Shown here piece by piece: positions 63,926 through 64,000 of a stretch of DNA of 64,000 bases. The position numbers and the translations under genes were made by a program. Source of the DNA: an uncultured Succinivibrionaceae bacterium (lineage in GTDB: Bacteria; Pseudomonadota; Gammaproteobacteria; Enterobacterales; Succinivibrionaceae); contig CALXOV010000035.1 of the NCBI GenBank assembly GCA_944390105.1, forward strand, positions 1-64,000, given 5' to 3'. Below the pieces are notes generated by a model. The model did not search any database. It was given only the letters and a program-made list of their open reading frames with translations, and had not been told where the DNA came from. The number at the start of each line of letters is the position of its first letter. Positions within the stretch are counted from its first letter, which is position 1.

Positions 63926-64000
63926 ATGTACGAAAAACTGTCGATTCCCAAAGATTTTTCCAAAGATGCTCCAGGCTTGGTGTGTCCTTTCAAGCAGCAG
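63926..64000 (+). CDS. Possible 5' end of glnD (cut by window end)
   Basis: An open frame MYEKLSIPKDFSKDAPGLVC... begins at ATG 63926 (or GTG 63914) and runs off the window. glnD (PII uridylyltransferase) follows map in many gammaproteobacteria, and glnA is at the other end of this window, but 25 residues are too few to confirm the identity. A competing ATG frame starts at 63880. Confidence 0.3.
   Translation, partial: MYEKLSIPKDFSKDAPGLVCPFKQQ

Overview
The window looks like a chromosomal segment of a gammaproteobacterium, most likely a host-associated anaerobe or facultative anaerobe related to the Succinivibrionaceae (Aeromonadales). The evidence is the classical gammaproteobacterial order rpsB-tsf-pyrH-frr-uppS-cdsA-dxr-rseP-bamA-skp-lpxD-fabZ-lpxA-lpxB-rnhB-accA-tilS, a yhdT-panF pair, lolCDE, a DnaT-type protein, and NifU/NifS-type Fe-S assembly genes. 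The family-level assignment is inference; no 16S rRNA gene is present.

Layout. 1-623 is an AT-rich regulatory region, followed by the ammonia-assimilation cluster glnA-gltB-gltD (624-8142). Next come a tRNA-Gly(CCC) with its own promoter, a Zn-type macrodomain gene with an M20 amidohydrolase, and lon (to 13331). 13.4-15.6 kb is the accessory island: an unusual Fic-family gene bracketed by 45-bp direct repeats, and an internally deleted IS200/IS605 element that keeps only the 3' ends of tnpB and tnpA plus both termini. 15.6-21.3 kb holds a secreted Cys-rich protein of unknown function, yciB, galU, yhdT-panF and an MFS exporter. 21.4-28.9 kb (minus strand) holds hisC-aroA, nifU-nifS and a copper ATPase gene with an apparently embedded copper-chaperone gene. 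29.2-42 kb holds a dnaT-like gene, folP, a ZIP transporter, metY, an orphan solute-binding protein, lolCDE, yajL, a YddA-type ABC transporter, a HAD phosphatase and cutC.

41.9-42.5 kb has no protein gene but appears to encode three small RNAs: one leftward, driven by a promoter sitting between two identical-format palindromic operators, and two tandem rightward paralogues, each ending in an intrinsic terminator. The same operator format (AGTTAG-N6-CTAACT) recurs upstream of copA at 29.0 kb. 42.5-59.8 kb is the long minus-strand envelope, isoprenoid and translation cluster. A chemoreceptor with an adjacent periplasmic binding protein (60.2-62.7 kb) lies between rpsB and the rightward map gene, and the window ends in what may be the start of glnD.

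Most of the window is ordinary housekeeping DNA. The best candidates for something undescribed are the operator and small-RNA locus at 42 kb with its sister operator at copA, the copZ-like reading frame inside copA, and the IS605-end relics around the Fic gene. All functional statements are from sequence reading and family knowledge; no database search was run.
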